Assembly (NCBI GenBank): GCA_052379645.1 | Contig: JBQSYU010000008.1 | Length of the DNA stretch: 64,000 nucleotides | Strand: one strand, 5' to 3' | DNA from: Arthrobacter_H sp030452125 | Lineage (GTDB): Bacteria; Actinomycetota; Actinomycetes; Actinomycetales; Micrococcaceae | Part shown: one piece after another, positions 1-8,459 of the stretch | Numbering within the stretch: position 1 is the stretch's first letter | Layout of the letters: every line of letters begins with the position of its first letter | Made by a program: the position numbers and the translations under genes | The notes under the pieces: model-generated | The model's database searches: none | Told to the model about the DNA's origin: nothing | Seen by the model: only the letters and a program-made list of their open reading frames with translations

Positions 1-376
1 CGCAGGCACGGGCATGTCCACGGCGGCGATGGCCCTCGAGGGTGACGACATTGGAGAGGTGCCCGGTCACCGTTGCGCAGCTTGCCGGCGACGGTGGTGT
101 GGTGTGGACATAGCCAAGCGCCGCCGCCACTGCTGTCCCGAAGGAATAGACGATGTACGCACAGGCATCGACACCCAAGTGGTCGGTGAACCATTGCGAC
201 GCCTCGGCCAGCCAGGGAGCTTCCGGAGAGGACGCTTGGCCCATGGTCTCGAACATGACGGCCCGGAGCCTGACGAGCGCGCCGATATCCTCGGTGGTGA
301 CCCGCCGAATCACCGGCTCCACCGGAGCGGACGCCGGGGCAGCGCAAAGGGAGCCAGCTCTCGGTTCGCCGATCAT
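1..376 (-). CDS. GNAT N-acetyltransferase, C-terminus cut by window edge
   Basis: Reading the minus strand from ATG 374-376 gives an open frame to base 1. It starts MIGEPRAGS and continues with a GNAT-like N-terminus (VIRRVTTEDIGALVRLR). The acetyl-CoA-binding motif A appears in the last visible part (LSNVVTLEGHRRRGHARAC). The GNAT fold transfers an acetyl group from acetyl-CoA to an amine; the substrate cannot be told. The start codon overlaps the stop of the upstream minus-strand GNAT gene as ATGA, so the two are translationally coupled. The C-terminal part lies outside the window. Confidence 0.75.
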   Translation of the reverse strand, partial: MIGEPRAGSLCAAPASAPVEPVIRRVTTEDIGALVRLRAVMFETMGQASSPEAPWLAEASQWFTDHLGVDACAYIVYSFGTAVAAALGYVHTTPPSPASCATVTGHLSNVVTLEGHRRRGHARAC

Positions 377-1350
377 GCCGGCATCCCCTCGTAGCCGGCG
401 GGGCTCAGCCACAGATGCCCTCCGACGACCTCACGGCCAATGGAGAGCGAATTGTCCAGGGAAGGCTTGTTGTCGGGGTGGATGTGACCCCAGAGCACGT
501 CGCCGACCGAGGCGATCGGCAACCGGCCGCAGAGCTGGAGCAGTACGGCCCGGCCCAACCGGCGTCCACGGTGCTCCGCGTTGAGGCACAGCTCCTGGAC
601 GCTGTATCCCGACATGCCGTAAGCGTTCTCGCGGGCAGCGGCAACGACACCGATCGGCTCAGAATCCGAACACACCTCGAACAGCAGATTTTCTGTGGCT
701 GCGCTGGACAGAAGATCGACGTCGGCCGGGGACGCCCAGGACTTGATGCCGGGGCGCGAATGTTCCAGCTCGTCGTATATCGCGGCCACACGGTCTGCCG
801 CTGCTTGAGGATCGACGGCTCGAAGCTCGACGCTCTCCGTGCTGCTCGGCATGGCGCGCCATTTAAGGGTTTCCAACAGTCCGGCGACAATGAGCAAGTC
901 AGTGGCCGCGTGCCCGGCATAGGTACCGCACCGTGCCAGCTCGGAGAGGGTCTGTTCCGGATCGGGGCAGTGGATGCGAAGGCAGAGGGGTGAGAAGGCG
1001 GTGAAATGCGGCAGGACGTCGGCCAGGGCCGCCAACTGGGAGGGCTCCGGGGCGAGGGAGGTGGCGATGATGTCGACAAACGGCCTGCTGATATCACGGA
1101 CCCTGAAACGGATGCCGGCGATTGCCCACTCTCCGCCGGGAAGGGGGATGCGGCGATTGGCCCATTGGAGCGGATCGTCAATGGGCAACTGGACGAGATC
1201 GCGGATCTGCGCTCCCCATGCTGCATCACCCACCAGGGCCATACTGGGTTCAAGCCATTCGCTGAGGTTGCGGTGTAGGGAAGGAGACCATTCCACGATG
1301 CGAGGTGACGTCCACGCCGTGGCGGCTTCAATGATTTCGGCGGAGAGCAT
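373..1350 (-). CDS. GNAT-family N-acetyltransferase (325 aa)
   Basis: This 325-residue protein is longer than a single GNAT domain (about 150 aa). The recognisable acetyl-CoA-binding core is C-terminal (VQELCLNAEHRGRRLGRAVL), followed by a beta-strand and IHPDNKPSLDNSLSIGR. The N-terminal half could be a degenerate second GNAT-like domain. The ATG at 1348-1350 sits 6 nt behind a TAGACT -10 box, so the mRNA is probably leaderless. It overlaps the next acetyltransferase gene by 4 bp and forms a two-gene operon with it. The acceptor substrate is unknown. Confidence 0.7.
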   Translation of the reverse strand: MLSAEIIEAATAWTSPRIVEWSPSLHRNLSEWLEPSMALVGDAAWGAQIRDLVQLPIDDPLQWANRRIPLPGGEWAIAGIRFRVRDISRPFVDIIATSLAPEPSQLAALADVLPHFTAFSPLCLRIHCPDPEQTLSELARCGTYAGHAATDLLIVAGLLETLKWRAMPSSTESVELRAVDPQAAADRVAAIYDELEHSRPGIKSWASPADVDLLSSAATENLLFEVCSDSEPIGVVAAARENAYGMSGYSVQELCLNAEHRGRRLGRAVLLQLCGRLPIASVGDVLWGHIHPDNKPSLDNSLSIGREVVGGHLWLSPAGYEGMPA

Positions 1351-1356
1351 TCAGGC

Positions 1357-1362
1357 AGTCTA
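1357..1362 (-). promoter_or_regulatory. -10 box of leaderless promoter for the GNAT operon
   Basis: TAGACT on the minus strand, 6 nt before the ATG at 1350. This spacing puts the transcription start at or next to the start codon. Confidence 0.5.
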
Positions 1363-1460
1363 GTGCGACGGTGGCCTGCGACTGGGTCCCACTGGTCGAT
1401 CCGGTGGTCGAGGCCTTCGCGCAGCAGCCCACCGGTATTGGCAGGGAAGGTCGAGTCACC

Positions 1461-1466
1461 TACGGT
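1461..1466 (+). promoter_or_regulatory. -10 box of leaderless promoter for the alpha/beta hydrolase
   Basis: TACGGT lies 7 nt before ATG 1474 and no Shine-Dalgarno sequence is visible. This favours 1474 as the start over the open codons further upstream. Confidence 0.4.
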
Positions 1467-1473
1467 CAGTGGC

Positions 1474-2214
1474 ATGGGATTCATGACGCTTGATGGAGCC
1501 AGGATCGCGTTCCGTGTAGCGGGCTCCGGACCTGCGCTACTGGCGCCGGAGTGCAACTTCACCTGGTCCCGGGAAATGGAGGGGTTGATGGCGCGCCGGT
1601 TCACGCTCATCGTCGCTTCCCCGCGGGACTTCGCAACCAGCACACGCACGGGTGCTCCCTATCTGCCCAACCGTTGGGCCACCGACCTGCGGCAGGTGGC
1701 ACACCAATTGGGCCATGAACGGTTCCTGGTCTTCGGCTACTCCTTCACTGGTGCCTTCGGACCGTGGCTGGCACTTCAGCTGGCCGAATACGGGTCGGTG
1801 GCAGCTGTTGCTTCGGGTGGGTTCCCCCTGCTCGGTGACTACGGGATCACCTCGCGCGACGTCGACGCCGAGCTGGCGGGATTGGAAAAGGACCCGGCGA
1901 TCCGGGAGCGGTACAACGAACGGTTCGATCTGTGGGCCGGGGCGGAATTCTATCGTGATCTGGCCGAACTGGCGCCCGATGCACTAGTCGATCTCATGCC
2001 TTGTCCACTCTTCGGCTTCTGGGGCGCGCAGGATCAGGATGCCGTGGGAATGATCATGCCCCCTCATGAACTAGGCGAAGGCCTGGCTCGTCGGGGAGTG
2101 CGCTGGAAACAGTACGACGGGTACGACCACGAAAGGCTCAACAGCCAGTTGCAGGTCGCGTGGCCGGACGCCGAGAAATGGCTCCTGGAGCAGGCGGCCG
2201 AACAGGGGCTCTGA
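1474..2214 (+). CDS. alpha/beta-fold hydrolase
   Basis: The protein begins MGFMTLDGARIAFRVAGSGPALL, a typical alpha/beta hydrolase first strand. It has a nucleophile elbow GYSFTG, a late acidic position in WGAQDQD and a candidate catalytic His in GYDHERL. At about 246 residues it is slightly short for the family. The substrate is not predictable. The start at 1474 was chosen from the leaderless -10 spacing; an ATG at 1483 is the alternative. It is followed after about 55 nt by an acetyltransferase gene on the same strand. Confidence 0.7.
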   Translation: MGFMTLDGARIAFRVAGSGPALLAPECNFTWSREMEGLMARRFTLIVASPRDFATSTRTGAPYLPNRWATDLRQVAHQLGHERFLVFGYSFTGAFGPWLALQLAEYGSVAAVASGGFPLLGDYGITSRDVDAELAGLEKDPAIRERYNERFDLWAGAEFYRDLAELAPDALVDLMPCPLFGFWGAQDQDAVGMIMPPHELGEGLARRGVRWKQYDGYDHERLNSQLQVAWPDAEKWLLEQAAEQGL

Positions 2215-2269
2215 ACTCCACTGACGGCAATGCCCCCAGGACCCGTAGTCGACATGGCATCATGAACCG

Positions 2270-2764
2270 ATGGCCTACACGATCAGACGCCCTGCTGCCG
2301 CCGATGCCCCCGCCCTGGCCGGGTTGCATGTGGCCACGTGGCAACAGACCTATGAGCACCTGCTGCCCGAGGGCTTCTTCACCGAGGAGCACCGCCGCAA
2401 GCGCCAGGGGATGTGGGAGCACATCCTCGGCCAGGAACGGGAGGACTTCGAGGTCCGCCTGGCCGAGCAGGACGGCGAACCCCTCGGCTTCGCGTTCTCC
2501 GGCCCGAGCGTGCCCACGGCGAAGTCCGTGCCACCGCGCGAACGTCAGCTGTTCTGCCTATATGTGCTCCAAAGCGGCCACGGAACCGGCGTCGGACAGG
2601 ATCTGTTCAACGGGGTGCTCGGCGAAGAGGCAGCCATGCTCTGGGTCGAACCGGGCAACCCTCGGGCCATCTCCTTCTACCGACGCAACGGCTTCGAGTT
2701 CGATGGGACCGAACAGACCGACCCGGGAACACCACGCATCGTTGAAGCGCGGATGCTCAGGTAG
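2270..2764 (+). CDS. GNAT-family N-acetyltransferase (164 aa)
   Basis: A single-domain GNAT protein. The N-terminus IRRPAAADAPALAGLHVATWQQTY is typical of RimI/PhiNAT-like members. Motif A is present in a modified form (LYVLQSGHGTGVGQDLFNGVLG). The C-terminal WVEPGNPRAISFYRRNGFEFDG is the classic beta5-alpha4 motif. It acts in the cytoplasm and the acceptor amine is unknown. It converges on pncA, whose stop lies 28 bp away. Confidence 0.8.
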   Translation: MAYTIRRPAAADAPALAGLHVATWQQTYEHLLPEGFFTEEHRRKRQGMWEHILGQEREDFEVRLAEQDGEPLGFAFSGPSVPTAKSVPPRERQLFCLYVLQSGHGTGVGQDLFNGVLGEEAAMLWVEPGNPRAISFYRRNGFEFDGTEQTDPGTPRIVEARMLR

Positions 2765-2791
2765 GCCCACTCGCGGAAAGGGTGGCGGCGC

Positions 2792-3430
2792 CTAGGCATC
2801 CTGGTCGATGGCGACCCCGGCCCGGGCCAGCTCACCGAGGACGGTGGGCACCGTCACCCGGTGCACGGCGGCCGTCAGCCGGGCCAGGACCGTGGTGTCG
2901 AATCCGGCCCGCGCCGCGTCCAGGGCGGTCTCCCGGACACAGAAGTCGGTCGCGATGCCCACGATGTCGACCTTGTGGATATGCCGGGAGCTCAGCCATT
3001 CGCCCAGCGACTCGCCGGGGGTGCTCTCCAAGGATTCGCGGTCCGCCTCCTCGGAGGTGGCCGCCGGATCCTCCGGGTCCACCAGGGTGGATTCGAAACC
3101 GGAGTAGGCGGCCTCGTAGCGGCCCTTGCGGAAGGTGGCGGTCAAGGCGCCGGCCTTCAGGACCGGGGCCAGCCCGGGGTGTAGTTCGGCCCCCGGGGTG
3201 CCGGCGACGCAGTGCACCGGCCAGGAATCGACGTAGTCCGGTTCGGAGGAGAAATGGGTCCCCGGGTCGATATGCCAATCCTGGGTGGCCAGGACGGCGG
3301 CGTACTTCCAACCGTGGTCGTTCAGGTAGGAGGTGATGGCCGCAGCAGTGGCACCACCTCCGCTCACCCCGAGCGAGCCGCCCTCGCAGAAGTCGTTCTG
3401 CACGTCGACGATGATCAGGGCCGTTTCCAT
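2792..3430 (-). CDS. pncA: nicotinamidase
   Basis: Hydrolyses nicotinamide to nicotinate and ammonia for NAD salvage in the cytoplasm. The cysteine-hydrolase triad is visible as Asp9 (IIVDVQNDF), Lys102 (FRKGRYEAAYSGF) and Cys164 (ATDFCVRETA). The metal site is Asp51, His53, His59 (TQDWHIDPGTHF) and His73 (PVHCVAG). The 212 aa length is normal. It sits 38 bp downstream of pncB on the same strand, so the two consecutive steps of nicotinamide salvage form an operon. Confidence 0.93.
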   Translation of the reverse strand: METALIIVDVQNDFCEGGSLGVSGGGATAAAITSYLNDHGWKYAAVLATQDWHIDPGTHFSSEPDYVDSWPVHCVAGTPGAELHPGLAPVLKAGALTATFRKGRYEAAYSGFESTLVDPEDPAATSEEADRESLESTPGESLGEWLSSRHIHKVDIVGIATDFCVRETALDAARAGFDTTVLARLTAAVHRVTVPTVLGELARAGVAIDQDA

Positions 3431-3468
3431 GTCTTGCTCTCCTCCTTGGGCACCCGGTGGTCGGGTAC

Positions 3469-4782
3469 CTATAGATGATCCACGAATTCGGTGGGGATCA
3501 CGGGTTCACCGCGCTGCAGCCGCTTGGAAAGACCCGGCATTTCCTTCACGCTGTCGCGATGTCGTTGGGTGGCACGCTGCAGTCCCGCGGAACCGGTGTA
3601 TTCCCGGGCGACGACGCCGTCGGTCACCAACGGGACCAGCAGGTCGCGGTCGTTCCCATCGGAGGCCGGGGGCTCGCCGATGCCGACGATCTCGGCGGTG
3701 GCGCGGCCGCGCTCGTTGAGCCGGCGCACCGCGTATTTGCGGCCGCCGACGCTGACCTTGTTCTTGGCGGCCTTGGCCACATCGACGAAATGGCCGTCGT
3801 CGTCCTGGCGGGACACCAATTTATAGACCATGGAGGCCGTCGGCGCCCCCGAGCCGGTGACCAGTGCGGTGCCGACCCCGTAGGCGTCCACCGGGGCCGA
3901 GGCCAAGGCGGCGATGGCGTATTCGTCCAGATCGGAGGTGACCATGATGCGGGTGTTGTGGTTGCCCAGGTCATCGAGCAGCCGGCGCACCCAGCGGGCC
4001 TGTTCCACCAGGTCGCCCGAATCCAGCCGGACGGCGCCGAGTGCTGGCCCGGCCACCTCCACGGCGGTGCGGACCCCCTGTTCGACGTCGTAGGTGTCCA
4101 CCAGCAGGGAGGTATCGGCCCCCAGGGAGGCGACCTGGGCTTCGAAGGCGGCCCGTTCGGAATCGTGCAGCAGGGTGAAGGAATGCGCCGCGGTGCCCAC
4201 GGTGGGAACCCCGTAGTGCAGGCCCGCCTCCAGGTTCGAGGTGCTGTGGAACCCGGCGATGACCGCGGCGCGGGCCGCGGCGACGGCCGCATGCTCCTGG
4301 GTCCGGCGGGACCCCATTTCGATGCAGGGCCGGTCCCCGGCAGCGGCCATCATGCGTGAGGCGGCCGAGGCGATCGCCGAATCATGGTTGAGCACCGAGA
4401 GGATGTAGGTCTCCAGGACGCAGGCCTCGGCGAAGGTCGACTCGACGGTCAGCAGCGGCGAGTTGGGGAAGTAGAGGTCGCCTTCGGCATAGCCGTAGAT
4501 GTCCCCGCTGAACCGGAACCCGCTGAGGTATTGCAGCGTCGTGTCATCCACGACGCCGCGATCGGAGAGGAAATCGAGTTGCTCGGTGCCGAACCGGAAG
4601 TGTTCCAGGCCCTCGAGGATGCGTCCCGTTCCGGCGACGACCCCGTAGCGGCGGCCCTCGGGGAGCCGCCGGGCGAAGGCCTCGAACACGGAGCGGCGGT
4701 GTGCGGCCCCCGAGTGCAGGGACGCCTGGAGCATCGTGAGCTCATAGTGGTCGGTGAAGAGCGAGGTCGGCTGCTGCCACAT
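3469..4782 (-). CDS. pncB: nicotinate phosphoribosyltransferase
   Basis: Makes nicotinate mononucleotide from nicotinate and PRPP with ATP, the step after nicotinamidase. The N-terminus SLFTDHYELTMLQASLHSG is family-typical, and later segments are diagnostic (FEAFARRLPEGRRYGVVAG, VRLDSGDLVEQAR, IMVTSDLDEYAI, YGVGTALVTGSGAP). At 437 aa the length is normal. ATG 4782 was chosen because the family's conserved N-terminus begins there and a GGAG lies 10-15 nt upstream. The frame stays open far upstream, which is only antisense to clpS. Transcribed divergently from clpS. Confidence 0.93.
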   Translation of the reverse strand: MWQQPTSLFTDHYELTMLQASLHSGAAHRRSVFEAFARRLPEGRRYGVVAGTGRILEGLEHFRFGTEQLDFLSDRGVVDDTTLQYLSGFRFSGDIYGYAEGDLYFPNSPLLTVESTFAEACVLETYILSVLNHDSAIASAASRMMAAAGDRPCIEMGSRRTQEHAAVAAARAAVIAGFHSTSNLEAGLHYGVPTVGTAAHSFTLLHDSERAAFEAQVASLGADTSLLVDTYDVEQGVRTAVEVAGPALGAVRLDSGDLVEQARWVRRLLDDLGNHNTRIMVTSDLDEYAIAALASAPVDAYGVGTALVTGSGAPTASMVYKLVSRQDDDGHFVDVAKAAKNKVSVGGRKYAVRRLNERGRATAEIVGIGEPPASDGNDRDLLVPLVTDGVVAREYTGSAGLQRATQRHRDSVKEMPGLSKRLQRGEPVIPTEFVDHL

Positions 4783-4871
4783 CGGTCGGAGGACTCCTCG
4801 GATCGTACGGTTCAGGACCGCGCTGCCGCGCTCCCACCCACACTCTATCGGCTGCCGGGGCCCTGACGTCG

Positions 4872-4877
4872 TAGAAT
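4872..4877 (+). promoter_or_regulatory. -10 box of leaderless promoter for clpS
   Basis: TAGAAT, 7 nt before ATG 4885. The box overlaps an earlier in-frame ATG at 4876, which argues that 4885 is the true start. Confidence 0.45.
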
Positions 4878-4884
4878 GGAGGGT

Positions 4885-5190
4885 ATGCCTGTCTTGACCG
4901 CACCCACCGATGTCCTGCCACGCAGCGAGACGACCGAGCAGCAGGAACTGGATACCCCGTACGTCCTGCTGGTTTGGAACGACCCCGTGAACCTGATGAG
5001 TTACGTCAGCTACGTGTTCCGCAGCCACTTCGGCTACTCCGAGACCAAAGCCGACCAACTGATGCTCGAAGTCCACCAACAAGGGCGTTCGGTGGTCTCC
5101 ACCGGTGCCCTGGAACAGGTCGAAGCCGATGTCGCAGCAATGCACGGCTACGGGCTGTGGGCGACCTTCCAGCGCGCGGACCAGGGCTGA
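4885..5190 (+). CDS. clpS: ATP-dependent Clp protease adaptor ClpS
   Basis: Small adaptor that delivers N-degron substrates to the ClpA/ClpC-type unfoldase. The core motif PYVLLVWNDPVNLMSYV followed by VFRSHFGYSETKADQLMLEVHQQG is diagnostic. An acidic linker precedes it (EQQELDTP). The ATG at 4885 (MPVLTAPTD) fits a leaderless start; ATG 4876 is the alternative. It is followed after 4 bp by the DUF2017 gene, an arrangement common in Micrococcaceae, so the two are probably co-expressed. Confidence 0.93.
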   Translation: MPVLTAPTDVLPRSETTEQQELDTPYVLLVWNDPVNLMSYVSYVFRSHFGYSETKADQLMLEVHQQGRSVVSTGALEQVEADVAAMHGYGLWATFQRADQG

Positions 5191-5194
5191 CCCG

Positions 5195-5779
5195 ATGGCC
5201 CGTGCCTTCAAATCCACGCCCCGCGGCTTCACGGCCCGGCTGGATTCGACCGAACGCGAGTTGCTGAGGGGATTGTTCGAGGACGTCGCCACGCTGCTGG
5301 CCCCCGAGGACGACGGTGCGGCCCCGGGGGAGGAACCGGATCCGCTCTGGGCGATGGTGGGCATGGATCCGCGCACCCACGCCGCGGAATTTGCCGCCCC
5401 CACCGATCCCGCCGAGTTGAGGTTGCTGCCCGATGCGGTGCAGGGGGACCAGGACGCCTCGCTGGAATACCGTCGATTGACCGAAACGACGCTGCGTGAG
5501 CGCAAGATCGGCGCGCTGAAGGCCGCCGCATTGGCGATGGAATCGTCCGCCCTGGCCTTCGATGCCGCGGCGGCGAACCAGTTCGCCCAGGCCCTGAACG
5601 ATGTCCGTCTGGTCCTGGCCGAACGTCTGGATCTGCGTACCGAGGACGACGCCGAACGGATCTCCTCGGTCATCGACGCCGCCACGGTCGATGACGTGGA
5701 CGAATATCTGGCCCTGGTCTACAACTTCGTCACCTGGTTGCAGGAAACCCTGATGCAGGCACTGCTCGGTTCGTTGTGA
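5195..5779 (+). CDS. DUF2017 family protein
   Basis: A 194-residue soluble protein with MARAFKSTPRGFTARLDSTERELLRGLFEDVATLL at its N-terminus and DDVDEYLALVYNFVTWLQETLMQAL near the C-terminus, both typical of the actinobacterial DUF2017 family. These proteins usually sit next to clpS, as here (4 bp apart), which suggests a link to regulated proteolysis. No biochemical function is known to me. ATG 5195 was chosen for its position directly after clpS and the conserved MARAF start. Confidence 0.85.
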   Translation: MARAFKSTPRGFTARLDSTERELLRGLFEDVATLLAPEDDGAAPGEEPDPLWAMVGMDPRTHAAEFAAPTDPAELRLLPDAVQGDQDASLEYRRLTETTLRERKIGALKAAALAMESSALAFDAAAANQFAQALNDVRLVLAERLDLRTEDDAERISSVIDAATVDDVDEYLALVYNFVTWLQETLMQALLGSL

Positions 5780-5843
5780 CGTGGGAGACATCCGTGTTTT
5801 ATTACTGCCCCCTCGCCGACACAGGCAGTATGGTCGGTAGATC

Positions 5844-6806
5844 ATGAACAGCCACGCCTCCGCGCAGCCCCCCGGCGATGCCTTGCAGGATCGCCGGGCC
5901 GCCCGTGACCGCTCCGCACCGCTGGGGATCTTCGACTCTGGTGTCGGCGGCCTGACCGTGTCCCGGGCCATCATCGACCAGCTGCCCCATGAATCCACGC
6001 TCTACGTCGGCGATACCGCCAACAGCCCCTACGGGCCGTTGCCGATCGCCCAGGTGCGGGCCAACGCGCTGGGAGTGATGGACGAACTGGTCGACGCCGG
6101 GGTGAAACTGCTGGTCATTGCCTGCAACTCCGCCTCGGCAGCAGTGCTTCGTGACGCCCGCGAACGCTATACGGCCCGCTACGGGATCCCCGTGGTGGAG
6201 GTCATCCAGCCGGCGGTCCGCCGTGCGGTCGCCGCGACCCGCAATGGCCGCATCGGTGTCATCGGCACCGAGGCAACCATCGGCTCCCGCGCCTACGAGG
6301 ACGCCTTCGCCGCGGCCCCGCAACTGGAGATCACCGCAGCCGCCTGCCCGCGGTTCGTCGAATTCGTCGAAAGCGGCGTCACCGCCGGCTCCGAACTGCT
6401 GCGCACCGCCGAACGGTACCTGGCCCCGCTGAAGGACGCCGGGGTGGACACCCTGGTGCTGGGCTGCACGCACTACCCACTGCTGACCGGGGTCATCTCC
6501 TACGTCATGGGCGACGGCGTCACCCTGGTCTCCAGTGCCGAGGAAACCGCGAAGGACGTCTACGCGGCGCTGATGCGCCACGGGCTCTCCAGCGAAGCCG
6601 GCGAACACGGCGCCCACGATTTCATGTCCACCGGCGACTCCGGCTACTTCGAGGTGTTGGCCCGCAGGTTCCTGGGCCCCGAGGTCCAGTCCGTACGGCA
6701 TATGGCCCACGGTGGAACCATCCACCCCACCGGGGAGATCCCGCAGGTGCTCGTCCCCGACGCCGGCGTCGTCCCCGAAGGAGCCGCCGTGGGGGAGCAG
6801 CCATGA
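5844..6806 (+). CDS. murI: glutamate racemase
   Basis: Interconverts L- and D-glutamate for peptidoglycan. The two catalytic cysteines are visible as Cys94 (ACNSAS, where most homologues have ACNTAS) and Cys208 (GCTHYPLL). The N-terminal IFDSGVGGLTVSRAI and DTANSPYG motifs complete the active site. At 320 aa it is longer than the usual 265-290, with a 25-residue N-terminal and a C-terminal extension. The stop overlaps the next gene's ATG (ATGA). Confidence 0.93.
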   Translation: MNSHASAQPPGDALQDRRAARDRSAPLGIFDSGVGGLTVSRAIIDQLPHESTLYVGDTANSPYGPLPIAQVRANALGVMDELVDAGVKLLVIACNSASAAVLRDARERYTARYGIPVVEVIQPAVRRAVAATRNGRIGVIGTEATIGSRAYEDAFAAAPQLEITAAACPRFVEFVESGVTAGSELLRTAERYLAPLKDAGVDTLVLGCTHYPLLTGVISYVMGDGVTLVSSAEETAKDVYAALMRHGLSSEAGEHGAHDFMSTGDSGYFEVLARRFLGPEVQSVRHMAHGGTIHPTGEIPQVLVPDAGVVPEGAAVGEQP

Positions 6807-7663
6807 AGATGACCATCATCGGGTGCAGCGGCTCCTTCCCCGGCCCCGGCTCACCCGCCTCCTGCTATCTGGTCACCGCGTTCGACGGCGAACGCATCTG
6901 GCGGATCCTGCTGGATCTGGGCAGCGGCGCGCTGGGGGTGCTCCAACGGTATATGGATCTGGAGGACATCGACGCGATCTTTTTGTCCCATCTGCACCCC
7001 GACCACTGCATGGACCTGTGCGGGCTCCATGTGGCGGTGCACTGGAACCCGAACGGCTGGAACCGGGAACGGATCACCGTCTGGGGCCCCGAAGCCACCG
7101 CCGACCGGATGGCCACCGCCTACGGGCTGGAACTGGACCCGGGCATGCACGAGGACTTCGACTTCCACCACTGGGTGCCCCGGCAGAAGGTCGAGCTTGG
7201 ACCCTTCACCATCTCGGCGGTTCCTGTCCGCCACCCGGTCGAGGAAGCCTATGCCATCCGTGTCGAGGCGACCGAACCACTCCAGGACGGGACGACCCGG
7301 ACCTCGGTGCTGGCCTATTCGGGGGATACCGACTCCTGCGACGGCCTCGTCGAGGCGGCCCATGATGCGGATATGTTCCTCTGCGAGGCGGCCTTCGAGG
7401 AAGGCCGGGACGACGGCATCGACGGGGTCCACCTGACCGGCAAACGGGCCGGGGAAATGGCCACCGCCGCCGGGGCCAAACGCCTCCTGCTCACCCATAT
7501 CCCGGTGTGGACGGATGTGAACACCGTGGTCGACGAGGCGAAGACCACGTACGACGGCGGTCTGGCGATCGCCGTGTCCGGGGTCACCTATGGGGTGTGG
7601 TCGGGGGACCGGCTGGGCGAACCGAAGGACAGGCCCGCCCCGCGGGACCCCTTCCGCCCCTGA
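6803..7663 (+). CDS. MBL-fold metal-dependent hydrolase
   Basis: A metallo-beta-lactamase-fold protein of 286 aa with the zinc motif HLHPDH (SHLHPDHCMDLCGL), a second-site region YSGDTDSCDGLVEAAHDADMFLCEA and a final LLTHIP histidine. It resembles the RNase Z-like or phosphodiesterase branch. In Micrococcaceae such a gene commonly sits between murI and rph, as here, which might point to RNA or nucleotide metabolism, but this is inference. Translationally coupled to murI by a 4-bp overlap. Confidence 0.85.
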   Translation: MKMTIIGCSGSFPGPGSPASCYLVTAFDGERIWRILLDLGSGALGVLQRYMDLEDIDAIFLSHLHPDHCMDLCGLHVAVHWNPNGWNRERITVWGPEATADRMATAYGLELDPGMHEDFDFHHWVPRQKVELGPFTISAVPVRHPVEEAYAIRVEATEPLQDGTTRTSVLAYSGDTDSCDGLVEAAHDADMFLCEAAFEEGRDDGIDGVHLTGKRAGEMATAAGAKRLLLTHIPVWTDVNTVVDEAKTTYDGGLAIAVSGVTYGVWSGDRLGEPKDRPAPRDPFRP

Positions 7664-7693
7664 ACCCCTGATACGGGCCCCGGTGTCCGGCAT

Positions 7694-7699
7694 TAGACT
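7694..7699 (+). promoter_or_regulatory. -10 box of leaderless promoter for rph
   Basis: TAGACT, 7 nt before ATG 7707, with no Shine-Dalgarno sequence between. Confidence 0.5.
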
Positions 7700-7706
7700 G
7701 GGACCC

Positions 7707-8459
7707 ATGACTACAGGCTCCAATGCATCCACCATCCAGCGCGCCGACGGGCGCGGAACCGCCGATCTGCGGAAGGTCACCATCACCCGCGGTTGGTCCC
7801 TCCAAGCCGAAGGTTCGGCCCTGATCGAGTTCGGCAACACCAAGGTGCTGTGCACCGCCTCCTTCACCTCCGGGGTCCCGCGCTGGCTCAAGGGCGAGGG
7901 CACCGGGTGGGTCACCGGCGAATACGCGATGCTTCCCCGGGCCACGAACACCCGCAACGGCCGTGAATCGGTCAAGGGCAAGATCGGGGGGCGCACCCAT
8001 GAGATTTCCCGGTTGATCGGCCGTTCGCTGCGTTCGGTCATCGACACCAAGGCCCTGGGTGAGAACACCATCGTGTTGGACTGCGACGTGCTCCAGGCCG
8101 ACGGCGGAACCCGCACCGCGGCCATCACCGGCGCCTACGTTGCCCTGGCCGATGCCATCACCTGGGCCCGCGGCCAGAAGCTCATCGCCGCCAAGGCCAA
8201 TGTGCTCACCGACAGCGTGTCGGCGATCTCGGTGGGCATCATCGATGGCACCCCGATGCTGGATCTTCCCTATGAGGAGGACGTGCGGGCCGAAACCGAC
8301 ATGAACGTCGTGGTCACCGGATCCGGTGACTTCGTCGAGGTCCAGGGCACCGCCGAAGGCGCACCCTTCAAGCGGGACGAACTCGATGCGCTGCTGGATC
8401 TGGCCCTGTCGGGGACCGCAGAGCTGGCGGTCATCCAGCGCGAAACCCTCGAGCAGTGA
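7707..8459 (+). CDS. rph: ribonuclease PH
   Basis: Phosphorolytic 3'-5' exoribonuclease that trims tRNA 3' ends. Diagnostic stretches are RADGRGTADLRKVTITRGW, VLCTASFTSGVPRW, GEYAMLPRATNTRN, LDCDVLQADGGTRTAAITGAYVAL and LDLPYEEDVRAETDMNVV. Its 250 aa length is typical. ATG 7707 fits a leaderless promoter. The stop overlaps the start of rdgB, a common actinobacterial pairing. Confidence 0.95.
   Translation: MTTGSNASTIQRADGRGTADLRKVTITRGWSLQAEGSALIEFGNTKVLCTASFTSGVPRWLKGEGTGWVTGEYAMLPRATNTRNGRESVKGKIGGRTHEISRLIGRSLRSVIDTKALGENTIVLDCDVLQADGGTRTAAITGAYVALADAITWARGQKLIAAKANVLTDSVSAISVGIIDGTPMLDLPYEEDVRAETDMNVVVTGSGDFVEVQGTAEGAPFKRDELDALLDLALSGTAELAVIQRETLEQ

Noticed and set aside
4783..4875. Possible NrtR site before pncB
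   Set aside because: No GTC/GAC palindrome like that at 50424-50444 could be found.
4783..5685. N-terminal extension of pncB on the minus strand
   Set aside because: The frame is open, but the extension is antisense to clpS and DUF2017 and lacks NAPRTase-like residues. The conserved family start is at 4782.
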